A stretch of DNA of 64,000 nt from Akkermansiaceae bacterium (GTDB lineage: Bacteria > Verrucomicrobiota > Verrucomicrobiia > Verrucomicrobiales > Akkermansiaceae), in NCBI GenBank assembly GCA_013041925.1, contig JABDRB010000009.1, positions 124,001-188,000 on the forward strand. The letters are read 5' to 3'. Shown here one piece after another: positions 33,310 through 42,899 of the stretch (its first letter is position 1; every line of letters begins with the position of its first letter). The translations under genes were made by a program, and so were the position numbers. A model generated the notes under the pieces. The model did not search any database and was not told the DNA's origin. It was given only the letters and a program-made list of their open reading frames with translations.

Positions 33310-35334
33310 ATGGATGAAACAGATTTAACACCGGATACGACCCCGGATGACGATAACTCACATGAGCATGATAGCTTGCGTGGCATGTACTCGGATTACT
33401 TTCTGGATTACGCCAGTTATGTCATCATGGAACGTGCCGTGCCGCACCTTGGGGACGGGCTAAAACCTGTGCAGCGCCGGATCTTGCACTCGATGAAAGA
33501 GCTCGAGGATGGACGCTACAACAAGGTGGCGAACGTGGTGGGCAATACGATGAAGTATCACCCGCACGGTGATACATCCATCGGCGATGCCATGGTGCAG
33601 CTGGGCCAGAAGGAGCTGCTCATCGATACTCAGGGGAACTGGGGAAATGTCCTCACGGGGGATAAAGCCGCTGCACCGCGATACATTGAGGCGCGGCTGA
33701 CGCCCTTTGCGTTGGAGGTTGCTTTTAATCCAAAGACGACTGAGTGGACACGCAGTTATGATGGGCGCAACAAGGAGCCCGTCACGCTGCCGCTGAAGTT
33801 TCCGCTACTTTTAGCGCAAGGCGTCGAGGGTATTGCCGTCGGTTTGGCGTGCAAGATGCTGCCCCATAATTTTATTGAGCTGCTGGAGGCGTGTATTGCT
33901 GCGCTGCGCAAGCAACCATTCGAGTTACTGCCTGATTTTCCGACGGGTGGGCTGATGGATGCCAGCAACTACAACGACGGCATACGTGGGGGTAAAGTGC
34001 GGGTTCGCGCGGAAATCAAGATTGAGAAAAAGCGTGTCCTCCGGATCACTCAGGTGCCCTTTGGTGTGACCACCGGCAGCTTGATGGATAACATCGTGGC
34101 GGCAAACGAGAAGGGGAAGATTAAGATTTCAAAAATCGAGGACAACACCGCGGCCGATGCCGATATCATTGTTCATTTACCCGCGGGCACCGACCCCGAG
34201 ATGGCGCGCGACTCGCTTTACGCATTTACTGATTGTGAGGTATCGATTTCCCCGAACGCCTGTGTGATTCACCAGGGGAAACCTCGCTTTATGGGGGTCA
34301 CGGAGATGCTCAATCACAGCGCGTCTCAGACCAAGGACCTCTTGCAGCTTGAGCTCGAGATCCGCCTCGGCGAACTTCAGGAAAAATGGCACTTCAGCAC
34401 GCTTGAAAAAATATTTATTGAGAACCGGATCTACCGTGACATCGAGGAGTGCGAAACCTGGGAGGCTGTGATCGTGGCCATCGATACGGGTTTAGACCCG
34501 TTCAAAAAACGCCTCCAGCGCGAGGTCACCGAAGAGGATATCATCCGCCTCACCGAGATCAAAATCAAACGCATCTCGAAGTTCGACGGCTTCAAAGCCG
34601 ATGAGGCGATTCAGGCGCTGGAAGACGAAATCGAGCAGATCGAGAAAAACCTGCGTAATCTCACCCGCTATGCCGTGGCCTACTTCAAAAGCCTGATCAA
34701 AAAATACGGTAAAAACCGCGAACGCCGCACCGAGGTCGCCACATTCGGCGTCGTCAACCGCACCCAAGTCGTCGCCACCAACGAAACCCTTTACCTCGAC
34801 CAAAAAAATGGCTTCGCCGGCTGGGGCCTCAAAAAAGAGGAGAGCGTGGAAAAGTGCTCACGCATCGATGACATCATCGCCATCGATGGCGAAGGGAAAA
34901 TGCGCGTGCTCAAGATTGCCGATAAGGCATTTGTCGGGAAACGGCCACAGCATGTCGCCATTTTCCGTAAGGCCGAGGATAAGATTTACTCGCTGATCTA
35001 CCGCGATGGTCGGCAAGGTGCCACCTACGCCAAGCGCTTCCGCATCGGTGGTGTCACCCGCGATAAGGAATACGATCTCACCAAGGGGACCAAAGGCACC
35101 CGCGTGCTTTACCTCGCGGTGCATAACACCGAGGCAGAAAGCGCCGCCAACCTCGTGCTTGTGCACCTGAAGCCCGCCCTCCGTTTGCGTAATGTTTCCC
35201 GTCCTTTTGCCTTTGGCGAGCTCGCCATCAAAGGCCGCGGCGTGAAGGGGAATCTCGTCACCAAACATGCCGTCGATCGTGTCGTCCGCGCCCCCAAGGA
35301 GTCGTCCGGTGATACGCTCACCCTCGAACCTTAA
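33310..35334 (+). CDS. Type II topoisomerase subunit A (GyrA/ParC homologue)
   Basis: The DNA-cleaving subunit of gyrase or topoisomerase IV. The 674-residue protein has the winged-helix region (KPVQRRILHSMKEL, 52-65; YHPHGDTSIGDAM, 83-95), the catalytic dyad R124-Y125 in AAPRYIEARL, and a long coiled segment near 400-450. The C-terminal beta-pinwheel is shortened (about 475-660), so the protein is smaller than typical GyrA (about 850). That size and sequence resemble the GyrA/ParC-like proteins of Bacteroidetes and Verrucomicrobia; whether it supercoils or decatenates depends on the partner B subunit, which is not in the window. Confidence 0.92.
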   Translation: MDETDLTPDTTPDDDNSHEHDSLRGMYSDYFLDYASYVIMERAVPHLGDGLKPVQRRILHSMKELEDGRYNKVANVVGNTMKYHPHGDTSIGDAMVQLGQKELLIDTQGNWGNVLTGDKAAAPRYIEARLTPFALEVAFNPKTTEWTRSYDGRNKEPVTLPLKFPLLLAQGVEGIAVGLACKMLPHNFIELLEACIAALRKQPFELLPDFPTGGLMDASNYNDGIRGGKVRVRAEIKIEKKRVLRITQVPFGVTTGSLMDNIVAANEKGKIKISKIEDNTAADADIIVHLPAGTDPEMARDSLYAFTDCEVSISPNACVIHQGKPRFMGVTEMLNHSASQTKDLLQLELEIRLGELQEKWHFSTLEKIFIENRIYRDIEECETWEAVIVAIDTGLDPFKKRLQREVTEEDIIRLTEIKIKRISKFDGFKADEAIQALEDEIEQIEKNLRNLTRYAVAYFKSLIKKYGKNRERRTEVATFGVVNRTQVVATNETLYLDQKNGFAGWGLKKEESVEKCSRIDDIIAIDGEGKMRVLKIADKAFVGKRPQHVAIFRKAEDKIYSLIYRDGRQGATYAKRFRIGGVTRDKEYDLTKGTKGTRVLYLAVHNTEAESAANLVLVHLKPALRLRNVSRPFAFGELAIKGRGVKGNLVTKHAVDRVVRAPKESSGDTLTLEP

Positions 35335-35409
35335 AGGGGGAAAGAGCAGGTGAAAGATTTTTTACATCCAAGGCTTGACGCAAAGCGGGGAATCATCAAT
35401 ACTGTTCAC

Positions 35410-35622
35410 ATGAACAGAAAAACCCTTGATTCGGCTCTTGATGCGTTATCGCTGGCGACACAGACCGTTTGGGATGTTGTTAAATCCACGCTGATGGATG
35501 CCGCCACCCGCATCGCGTCACTTGTTAACCGCAAGCCCTATCCTCAGGATCGACGAGGGCCGCAGTGGCAACAACTCGAACTTCCCTTATCCAGAACGCC
35601 AGTTAAACGCTGGAACCGATAA
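35410..35622 (+). CDS. Small uncharacterised protein
   Basis: A 70-residue protein starting MNRKTLDSALDALSLATQT, amphipathic in its first half and basic at the end (PVKRWNR). The frame is open back to a GTG at 35350, but a weak promoter-like pair, TTGACG (35375) and AATACT (35398) with 17-base spacing, lies inside that extension, favouring the later ATG. No family recognised and no ribosome binding site is obvious. Confidence 0.4.
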   Translation: MNRKTLDSALDALSLATQTVWDVVKSTLMDAATRIASLVNRKPYPQDRRGPQWQQLELPLSRTPVKRWNR

Positions 35623-35733
35623 GTCGAGCGCGGCCGTCCTAGTCGCCCGGTCCATCGTCCATCATCCATCGGTCACGGGACCAAGACACGAATCATCCTT
35701 GCGAAATCGGTGTGCCTCGGTCAGCATCCCGGC

Positions 35734-37038
35734 ATGCGCCTCTACAGCACCAACAGCCCGAGTCACGGCCACCCTGACTATGTGGAATTTGGCGAAGCGG
35801 TCCTCCGCTCGCTTCCGGCTGATAACGGTCTCTACATGCCCGAAAACATCCCCGTCCTTGACGATGGATTCTGGCAGGAATGGAAAACGCTGAGTTTCCA
35901 TGACATGGCATGCCGGGTGGTCTCAACACTCCTGCAAGGCGCCATTCCCGAAGACACGCTGAATGAAATCATCGGCGATGCGCTGAACTTCCCCGCGCCG
36001 GTGGTTACGCTGGATAACCAACACCGTGTGCTCGAGCTTTTTCATGGGCCCACGCTTGCCTTCAAGGACTTTGGTGCCCGTTTTATGGCGCGTGTCATGG
36101 CTTGGTTGACACGTGACGATGACCACACGCTGACCGTACTGGTCGCCACCTCGGGGGATACCGGTGGTGCGGTGGCGAGCGCGTTTCACAACGTCCCCGG
36201 CACCCGCGTCATAATCCTTTACCCATCGGGTAAGGTCAGTGGACTTCAGGAGAAACAACTCACCGCTCTCGGTGGCAACATCACCGCATTGGAAATCGAC
36301 GGAAGCTTCGACGATTGCCAACGGATGGTGAAAGCCGCATTTCTTGACGAGCCAACCGCCCGCGCCTGCAACCTCACCTCAGCGAACTCGATCAACATCT
36401 CGCGCCTTATCCCGCAGATGCTCTACTACTTCGAGTCGGCGCGTCAGCTCGAGACGCCCCCGGTTTTTGTGATCCCGAGTGGGAACTTCGGAAACCTCAC
36501 CGCCCTCCTGCTTGCCACCCACATGGGGCTGCCTGTCACGCAGATTGTCGCTGCCACCAACGTCAACGACGTTGTCCCTGAGTATCTCAAAACGTCGCAA
36601 TACACGCCTCGCCCCTCCGTCGCCACCCTTTCTAATGCGATGGACGTCGGCGCTCCGAGCAATTTTGCCCGAATGCGGGAGCTGTTTGGCGACGACTGGA
36701 AAGCGATGACTGAAAACATCACCGGCTTTGCCTCGAATGATGTTGGCACCCGCGCTGCCATCCGTGAGGTGTATGAAAAATGGGGCTATGTCATCGACCC
36801 CCACGGTGCAGTCGGTTACCTCGCCGCCAAAGCATGGCTGGCGAACCACCCGGACGATACCACCATCATCCTCGAAACGGCCCACCCGGCGAAGTTCCCC
36901 GAAACCATTGCCGAGGAGCTCGGCCCCGATGTTCTCGAGATTCCCGAACGCCTCGCCTGCCTCGCCAGCGAACCCAAAGTCTCCATCCCCATGGCCGCCG
37001 AGCCAGACGCTCTGATCGCTTGGCTTAACCAAGCGTGA
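35734..37038 (+). CDS. thrC: Threonine synthase
   Basis: Converts O-phosphohomoserine to threonine with pyridoxal phosphate. The 434-residue protein has the PLP lysine K111 in HGPTLAFKDFGARF, the phosphate-binding TSGDTGGAVASAF loop and the family opening MRLYSTNSP. This start at ATG 35734 matches family members; an upstream GTG at 35710 would add eight residues. No other threonine-pathway gene is adjacent. Confidence 0.96.
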   Translation: MRLYSTNSPSHGHPDYVEFGEAVLRSLPADNGLYMPENIPVLDDGFWQEWKTLSFHDMACRVVSTLLQGAIPEDTLNEIIGDALNFPAPVVTLDNQHRVLELFHGPTLAFKDFGARFMARVMAWLTRDDDHTLTVLVATSGDTGGAVASAFHNVPGTRVIILYPSGKVSGLQEKQLTALGGNITALEIDGSFDDCQRMVKAAFLDEPTARACNLTSANSINISRLIPQMLYYFESARQLETPPVFVIPSGNFGNLTALLLATHMGLPVTQIVAATNVNDVVPEYLKTSQYTPRPSVATLSNAMDVGAPSNFARMRELFGDDWKAMTENITGFASNDVGTRAAIREVYEKWGYVIDPHGAVGYLAAKAWLANHPDDTTIILETAHPAKFPETIAEELGPDVLEIPERLACLASEPKVSIPMAAEPDALIAWLNQA

Positions 37039-37172
37039 AGCCAGCAAGGTGCCCGATGATATCGGCCACCCGTCAGCGGCGTCCTAGGCAACTTGCGGCG
37101 ACCGAGGCGACCAAGGCAATCGCCGCCATGGCAAAATGTATTTGAAACATTCTGCGGAGGTGGCATTTTAAA

Positions 37173-39161
37173 ATGATGATGACGGCCGCCCGCATACTCC
37201 CCCACCACATGACGCATGCGTTTTTTTTCAAGCGTCTTGCCAGGGCAGCGATGATCAGATCGGGATGTGTCATGTTTCTTGTCATGCCCATCGCCGGCGC
37301 GGCATCGGCTAGCGAGTCGCCAGCGCATGCGCCCGTCCCAGAGGAAAAACTCCTCGCTGCAGCCCGCCAGATTGATATTCGGGTGGCAAAGATTTTTAAG
37401 AAAAAGGGGGTGAGGATTCCCAGTGACGCCAGCGACCCCGTGTTTTTGCGCCGCAGTTTTTTGCTCGCTGTCGGACGGATCCCCACCGTGGAGGAGGCAC
37501 GCGTTTTTATCGAATCAGACGATCCTAACAAGCGCCGCTTGATCACGCGCTACCTGATGAATTCCCAAGGCTACCACAGCCACATGGGCAACTGGCTCAT
37601 CGATATGCTGCGGGTCAGGGAAAACTTTCAGAACGGACGCACCGCTGCACCTTACATGCAGTGGGTGCGCAAGGCGGTGAAGGCAAACAAACCCTACGAT
37701 CTCATAGCGCGCGATCTCCTCTCCGCCAAGGGGGCCATCTGGGAAAATGGCGCGGTGGGCTACTACATCCGCGATAAGGGGATGGCCCTCGATAACCTCG
37801 CCAATAGTATGCGACTATTCCTTGGCACCCGCATGGAATGTGCGCAGTGTCACGATCACCCGTTTGACGACTGGGAACGCATGGATTTTTATCGGCTCGC
37901 GGCCTTTACCAACGGCCAGAGCGAGATCAACCGCGGTGTCTGGAACTCCCTGTGGCGTGAGATTCGTGACGCCAAACAGGAAAACACACCACTGGGCCGC
38001 ATGGTCCGCTATCTCGGTGACGAGGTCTATTACAGCACTCTCACAGGTGCGGGTAGCGGTCGGATCAGGCTGCCCAGCGACTACCAATACAATGATGGCG
38101 ACCCTGGCGATTGGGTGAGCGCCCATACTCCGTCTGAAAAAACCTTTGGCAAAGGCGTGCGGATGACCAAACGCAAAGACAGCGACGATGGCCTCGAGCG
38201 CTTCGCAGCATGGGTGACCCACCCGCGGAACCAACGCTTCGCCACCATCATCACCAACCGCATGTGGAAACGGATTATCGGCACCGGCCTGTTTGAACCC
38301 GTCGACGAATACGTCGTGCCCGAGGAAACCACCTCACCTGAGCTGACCCGCTACCTCACCGAGCTCATGCAGGAGTTAAACTATGACCTGAAATCCTTTC
38401 AGCATATCCTGATGCTCACCCGCGTGTATGCCTTTGCTTCTTCTAACAGAGAATTGTCCCCAGGGGAGAAACCCCTTTTTGATGGTCGGAAAATCAGCCG
38501 TATGAGCGCCGAGCAATACTGGGATTCACTGGTGACGCTCATAGCGGGCAACCCCGACCAGCTCCCCACACGCGGGTCGTCCGATGCCATTTATTATAGA
38601 AACCGACCCGTCCTCGTCGGCGCCATGAATATGACCACCCTGCAACAAGAAGTGCTCGCGATCGACTCCCCTCAAAAACTCCGCAGGTATGCTCAGAACC
38701 TGCTCGCCCGCATCGACCAGCACGGGAAAAATAAGACGGAAAATAGGGACATGATGATGATGCGTAGTCGCAGTGGCCGCGGCGCCCTCACTGGGATCGC
38801 GCGCGCATCCGAACTTGCATCGCCAGCCCCCATGGGGCATGTGCTCGAAATTTTTGGTCAGTCGGATCGAGTGTTGCTGGACTCGGCAACCCGCGAGGCC
38901 AATGCCACTCAGGTGCTCTCGATGCTAAACGGGCAAGTGGAAAAACTCGTAGTGGCAAACGATCAAGCGCACGTCCACCGGCTCTCACAAGGTAGTCACC
39001 AAGACAGAATCAGGTCGCTCTTTTTAGGAACCCTCTCGCGCCCACCCAGCCCGTCGGAAATGAAGGTGATGCAGGCCGAGGTCGCCGCACGTGGTGATGC
39101 TGGATTCCGCAACATCGTCTCCGCCTTGATCAATACTCGCGAGTTCATCTTTATCCCGTAA
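37173..39161 (+). CDS. Secreted DUF1549/DUF1553 protein with a CxxCH motif
   Basis: A protein of 662 residues of the Planctomycete/Verrucomicrobia type. It has a long N-terminal region with a hydrophobic segment at about 28-46 (signal, cut near ASASES; ATG 37209 is an alternative start). DUF1549 covers about 60-270 with MECAQCHDHPFDDW (C223, C226, H227: a haem-type CxxCH motif). DUF1553 covers about 350-640 (RFATIITNRMWKRIIGTGLF and SRPPSPSEMK). Such proteins always travel with a DUF1501 gene, here 12 bases downstream. Their substrate is unproven; links to polysaccharide breakdown are inferred in the literature from gene neighbourhoods. Confidence 0.88.
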   Translation: MMMTAARILPHHMTHAFFFKRLARAAMIRSGCVMFLVMPIAGAASASESPAHAPVPEEKLLAAARQIDIRVAKIFKKKGVRIPSDASDPVFLRRSFLLAVGRIPTVEEARVFIESDDPNKRRLITRYLMNSQGYHSHMGNWLIDMLRVRENFQNGRTAAPYMQWVRKAVKANKPYDLIARDLLSAKGAIWENGAVGYYIRDKGMALDNLANSMRLFLGTRMECAQCHDHPFDDWERMDFYRLAAFTNGQSEINRGVWNSLWREIRDAKQENTPLGRMVRYLGDEVYYSTLTGAGSGRIRLPSDYQYNDGDPGDWVSAHTPSEKTFGKGVRMTKRKDSDDGLERFAAWVTHPRNQRFATIITNRMWKRIIGTGLFEPVDEYVVPEETTSPELTRYLTELMQELNYDLKSFQHILMLTRVYAFASSNRELSPGEKPLFDGRKISRMSAEQYWDSLVTLIAGNPDQLPTRGSSDAIYYRNRPVLVGAMNMTTLQQEVLAIDSPQKLRRYAQNLLARIDQHGKNKTENRDMMMMRSRSGRGALTGIARASELASPAPMGHVLEIFGQSDRVLLDSATREANATQVLSMLNGQVEKLVVANDQAHVHRLSQGSHQDRIRSLFLGTLSRPPSPSEMKVMQAEVAARGDAGFRNIVSALINTREFIFIP

Positions 39162-39173
39162 TCCATCTTTCTC

Positions 39174-40478
39174 ATGAAAAATGACCTGAATCGATCTGAT
39201 GATATCACCCGCCGTGGTTTTATCATGAATGCCGCCCGCACCTACCTCGGAGTGGGCCTCACCCCTCTCATCGGATCCGCTTTGACAAGCTCATCCGCTG
39301 CCCAGTCGAATCCAACAGGAAACGCGGCACAGGCTGTCATTTTTCTCAATATGTCCGGCGGCATGAGCCACATCGACACCTTCGATGTCAAACCTCGTAA
39401 AAAAGAGGTGCAGGGGCCAGTCGAGGCCATCAACACCAACGTCGATGGTATCCAGATTAGCCAATACCTCCCTAAAACCGCCGCAGTCATGGATAAAATC
39501 TGCATCATCCGATCGATGACATCTGAAAATGGTGCCCATGACCGCGGCCAATACGTCCTCCACCGGAGCTACGCGCCACGCGGCACCATCGTCCACCCGA
39601 CACTTGGCGCATGGACGATGAAGCTCAAGGGGCGGAACAACAAGGACATCCCCGGCTTTGTCACCATCGGTGGCAGCACCGCCAATGCCTCGGCGGGCTT
39701 TTTTGGTGTTAAGTTCGCCGGCGTCCCACTCGGCCGACCCGATGAGGGGCTCAAGGACAGCGTGCGTGCCGACTCCGTTTCCGAGGAGGACTTCGGCCGC
39801 CGCCTCAAACTCGCCGACACCCTGAATCAGGATTTTCACCGGCAGCACCGCAACGTCGAGGCCGCCGCCTATGACGAGCTTTATCAAGAAGCCGTGCGCC
39901 TGATGCGCAGTGATGACCTCAAGGCCTTTGATATCGCGCGCGAGCCGAAGTCGTCCCGCGTCGCCTACGGCAGCCACGCCTTTGGTCAAGGGTGCCTGCT
40001 CGCGCGCCGACTCGTTGAGCACGGCGTGCGCTACGTCGAGGTCAACCTCGGCGGCTGGGACACCCACTACGATAACTTCACCGCCGTGGAAGCCCGATGT
40101 CAGGTGCTCGATCAAGCCTACGCCAATCTCCTCATTGAGCTCGAGGCCAAGGGGCTGCTGCAGAGCACCATCGTCGCCCTCAGTTCCGAGTTCGGTCGAT
40201 CGCCAAACATCGTTGCCGAGCACAACAATGGGCGTGATCACCATCCGGCCGCGTTTTCGAGCCTCCTCGCTGGTGGTGGGATCAAGGGGGGCACGGTTCA
40301 CGGGAAAACTGACTCCAAAGGGAACCGCGTTAAAAAAGAAAAAGTCACCATCCAGGACTTCAATGCGACCATCGCCCACGGCCTGGGGATGGACGTGAGC
40401 GCCGTCCTCCACTCCCCATCCGGTCGCCCCTTTCAGGTCGCGCACAAGGGCCGACCCGTCAAAGCGCTATTTGGTTAA
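39174..40478 (+). CDS. DUF1501 secreted sulfatase-like protein, Tat signal
   Basis: A protein of 434 residues. The twin-arginine motif TRRGFI (12-17) is followed by a hydrophobic stretch and cleavage near SSAAQSN, so it is exported folded. The body has the alkaline-phosphatase-like layout of DUF1501: VIFLNMSGGMSHIDTFD, SENGAHDRGQYVLH, NLGGWDTHYDNF, ALSSEFGRSPNI and NGRDHHPAAF, which supply likely metal-binding Asp/His residues. It forms a two-gene unit with the DUF1549 gene. Hydrolase activity is likely by fold, not demonstrated. Confidence 0.9.
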   Translation: MKNDLNRSDDITRRGFIMNAARTYLGVGLTPLIGSALTSSSAAQSNPTGNAAQAVIFLNMSGGMSHIDTFDVKPRKKEVQGPVEAINTNVDGIQISQYLPKTAAVMDKICIIRSMTSENGAHDRGQYVLHRSYAPRGTIVHPTLGAWTMKLKGRNNKDIPGFVTIGGSTANASAGFFGVKFAGVPLGRPDEGLKDSVRADSVSEEDFGRRLKLADTLNQDFHRQHRNVEAAAYDELYQEAVRLMRSDDLKAFDIAREPKSSRVAYGSHAFGQGCLLARRLVEHGVRYVEVNLGGWDTHYDNFTAVEARCQVLDQAYANLLIELEAKGLLQSTIVALSSEFGRSPNIVAEHNNGRDHHPAAFSSLLAGGGIKGGTVHGKTDSKGNRVKKEKVTIQDFNATIAHGLGMDVSAVLHSPSGRPFQVAHKGRPVKALFG

Positions 40479-40605
40479 GAAAAAATTCCCTATTTTTCCC
40501 TTGTCAGCCAGCACCCTGACACGTAAGAACTCCCCGCCTCCGGCAGCATCCCTGCCACGGCACACCCATGATCTGACCAGCATGCGGTGGATAAATATCC
40601 CTTAT

Positions 40606-40691
40606 GGGTAGGTGGCCGAGTGGTTAAAGGCGGCAGACTGTAAATCTGCTCACGTAAGTGTACGAAGGTTCGAATCCTTCCCTGCCCACCA
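40606..40691 (+). tRNA. tRNA-Tyr (GTA)
   Basis: An 86-base cloverleaf with encoded CCA. The acceptor GGGTAGG pairs with CCTGCCC (one G-T pair). The anticodon stem GCAGA/TCTGC encloses CTGTAAA, giving anticodon GTA. A long class II variable arm and the T-loop GGTTCGAATCC are present, as expected for bacterial tRNA-Tyr. It lies at the junction between chromosomal and AT-rich accessory DNA. Confidence 0.97.
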
Positions 40692-40702
40692 CTTTATAAT
40701 GA

Positions 40703-40732
40703 AGGAGTTACGTTAATTCGTAGCTCCTTTTT
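40703..40732 (+). terminator. Terminator of the tRNA-Tyr gene
   Basis: AGGAGTTACG pairs with CGTAGCTCCT (one G-T wobble) around TTAATT, followed by TTTTTG. It starts 12 bases after the CCA end of the tRNA. Confidence 0.85.
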
Positions 40733-40859
40733 GTTTTGTCCAGACACCCCAGGATGGGCGGAAGATGGGCGTTTTTATTAGCCCTAACTTGCCTCCAATT
40801 GTCCCACTTTGTCATGCCTTGAAAAAATAGTCGATTCTATTGCAAGTAGTTAAGATGCG

Positions 40860-40874
40860 TTAACTGTGCTGCAT
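40860..40874. repeat. 15-bp direct repeat, left copy
   Basis: TTAACTGTGCTGCAT, identical to 42820-42834. Together the copies flank the repeat-protein gene at 40988-42763. Confidence 0.7.
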
Positions 40875-40987
40875 GTGATATGCAAGGAAGAGTAACGATT
40901 ACAGGAGACAATTAACCTTGTATTCAATTCAAAGCTCTGTTCGTATGCAGTAGATAATAAATTGGATTGCTCCCTAGTTGGAAATAT

Positions 40988-42763
40988 ATGGAGAAGTTCC
41001 ACATTCAAATTAAAGTTATGGGGAGAATATTTATAGTTGCGGTGCTATTTTCAATTTTTAGTTCTGCGGTTTTTGCTCAGAATAATTTTTCTATGGGATC
41101 TGCCAAAGGAGATGTCCTGAAAATTATGGGGAAACCTGACAAAGTTAATCGCTATGAAGCACTTGGCTATGAGTCGTGGAAATACGGGTGGAGCACGGTC
41201 AAAATTTCAACACGTAATGACCGGGTGCTAGAATGGCAGAACAAAGGCAATCTCAAGGTTAGTTTTGCGGCAGGAAGAAACATCACCCAAGCAACTCGGT
41301 ATACTCGAGGATCGCATAAGGATGACGTATTGCGGCTACAGGGAACCCCTGACGGCATAAACCGTTATGAGGCACTTGGCTATGAGTCATGGAAATACGG
41401 GTGGAGCACGGTCAAAATTTCGACACGTAATGAGCGGGTGCTGGAGTGGCAGAACAAAGGCAATCTCAAGGTTAGTCTAACGGCAGGTAAAAATATTACC
41501 CAGGCAACGTATTATACGCGAGGATCGCACAAGGATGACGTACTGAGGCTACAAGGGACCCCTGAGAATATTAATCGCTATAAGGCACTTGGCTATGAGT
41601 CATGGAAATACGGGTGGAGCACGGTCAAAATTTCGACACGTAATGACAGGGTGCTAGAGTGGCAGAATCAAGGCAATCTTAAGGTTCGTCTAGCGGCAGG
41701 AAGAAACATTACCCAAGCAACTCGGTATACTCGAGGATCGCATAAGGACGATGTGTTGAGGCTACAGGGGACCCCTGGCAATATCAACCGCTATGAAGCG
41801 CTTGGCTATGAATCGTGGAAATACGGGTGGAGCACGGTCAAAATTTCAACACGTAATGACCGAGTGCTGGAGTGGCAGAACAAAGGCAATCTGAAGGTTG
41901 GTTTTGCGGCAGGAAGAAACATCACCCAGGCAATTCAGTATACGCATGGTTCGCACAAGGATGATGTACTGCGGTTACAAGGAACTCCCGATGGCATTAA
42001 TCGCTATAAAGCTCTAGGTTACGAAACTTGGACATACGGCAATAGCAGAGTGAAAATTTCTATTCTTTCAGCCAAAGTTCTAGACTATGCCGACAATGGT
42101 ACATTGAAGGTGAAGCCGATGAAGAGCCTACCGAAAAGACTCAGTAAATATCATCACAAGCATAGAGGGATGACTTTGTATTATGATGAAAACAAGACAT
42201 ATACTGGAGTGGTTTCATTTGATGACAAAAATCTTGGGAAGGTTTACGGTATGTCTGAGAGAGGTGTGATGTATTTTTATGACAAAAAATTTAAGCCTCT
42301 TAATTTGTGTGCATACTCGAACGGGAAATCTATAAAGGTTTCATCGGTAAGGGGCGCCTATGATCCTTCACTGTATAAATACATAAATTCGGCTATCTCA
42401 AGCATTAATATTTCCGGTGATATTACAGCATCTGGAACAACAATGCGTTTGGGGAATATGACATTTACTGATTTAGTTACAGATAATGGTTCCTATGTTC
42501 ATGGGACATCGATAGATTTTGGTAATTTAAAGTTTGATGATTACTATTCAGGCAACGGAGTTACAACCTCCGGAAGCAGAATAAATATAGGTAATATTTC
42601 ATTTGGGGATTGGTCGTCCTCGGATGGTAGTAGTGTATCAGGCTCAAGCCAAAGGCTGGGTAACTTTATATATCACGATTATACTGGTTCTGACGGTAAA
42701 ATCTACAGCGGAACCACAATGGAAATTGGGGGGTTTTCGTATACTGATGTGTATGGCTGGTGA
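40988..42763 (+). CDS. Secreted repeat protein with BamE/SmpA-like units
   Basis: A protein of 591 residues with a signal peptide (MEKFHIQIK onward, cleaved near VFAQN, about residue 31). Five units of 71 residues follow, each with GSHKDDVLRLQGTP, GYESWKYGWSTVKIS and RVLEWQNKGNLKV. The KDDVLRLQGTP pattern recalls SmpA/OmlA (BamE)-like domains. From about 480, four shorter Gly/Ser/Thr-rich repeats (MRLGNMTFTD, IDFGNLKFDD, INIGNISFGD, MEIGGFSYTD) are likely a beta-solenoid. The frame is open to a TTG at 40967; ATG 40988 gives the proper signal peptide. The gene is AT-rich relative to the chromosome and sits between 15-bp direct repeats, so it is probably acquired. Confidence 0.72.
   Translation: MEKFHIQIKVMGRIFIVAVLFSIFSSAVFAQNNFSMGSAKGDVLKIMGKPDKVNRYEALGYESWKYGWSTVKISTRNDRVLEWQNKGNLKVSFAAGRNITQATRYTRGSHKDDVLRLQGTPDGINRYEALGYESWKYGWSTVKISTRNERVLEWQNKGNLKVSLTAGKNITQATYYTRGSHKDDVLRLQGTPENINRYKALGYESWKYGWSTVKISTRNDRVLEWQNQGNLKVRLAAGRNITQATRYTRGSHKDDVLRLQGTPGNINRYEALGYESWKYGWSTVKISTRNDRVLEWQNKGNLKVGFAAGRNITQAIQYTHGSHKDDVLRLQGTPDGINRYKALGYETWTYGNSRVKISILSAKVLDYADNGTLKVKPMKSLPKRLSKYHHKHRGMTLYYDENKTYTGVVSFDDKNLGKVYGMSERGVMYFYDKKFKPLNLCAYSNGKSIKVSSVRGAYDPSLYKYINSAISSINISGDITASGTTMRLGNMTFTDLVTDNGSYVHGTSIDFGNLKFDDYYSGNGVTTSGSRINIGNISFGDWSSSDGSSVSGSSQRLGNFIYHDYTGSDGKIYSGTTMEIGGFSYTDVYGW
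41086..42100 (+). repeat. 213-bp coding repeats in the secreted repeat protein
   Basis: Five consecutive units with a period of 213 bases (71 codons). Units 2-4 are nearly identical at DNA level, including TATGAGTCATGGAAATACGG and its variants; the first and last are more diverged. Recent internal duplication or gene conversion is implied. Confidence 0.85.
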
Positions 42764-42819
42764 CAAGATTTGATCTAAGCACTATCATTTTTGAGCTGTA
42801 TTAATATTTCTCAAGCTAT

Positions 42820-42834
42820 TTAACTGTGCTGCAT
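42820..42834. repeat. 15-bp direct repeat, right copy
   Basis: TTAACTGTGCTGCAT, identical to 40860-40874, located 1,960 bases away and just beyond the repeat-protein gene, next to the excisionase-like gene's terminator. Confidence 0.7.
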
Positions 42835-42838
42835 AGGC

Positions 42839-42874
42839 AAAAAAATACCCCGCTACGTGGTGTGTAGCGAGGTA
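42839..42874 (-). terminator. Terminator of the excisionase-like gene (minus strand)
   Basis: On the minus strand TACCTCGCTAC pairs with GTAGCGGGGTA (one mismatch) and is followed by a T-run. It lies 26 bases past the stop at 42900. Confidence 0.85.
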
Positions 42875-42899
42875 TGTGAGTGGGACTGAATCAGGTCAG

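Noticed and set aside
39291-40445. 384-codon minus-strand frame opposite the DUF1501 gene
   Set aside because: Long open antisense frames are expected in this codon usage; the plus-strand gene has clear family motifs and a Tat signal, while the antisense product has none.
40855-42840. Integron gene cassette (15-bp repeats as attC cores)
   Set aside because: The repeats contain GTTAAC-like bases but not the GTTRRRY/RYYYAAC pair, and no integron integrase is present.
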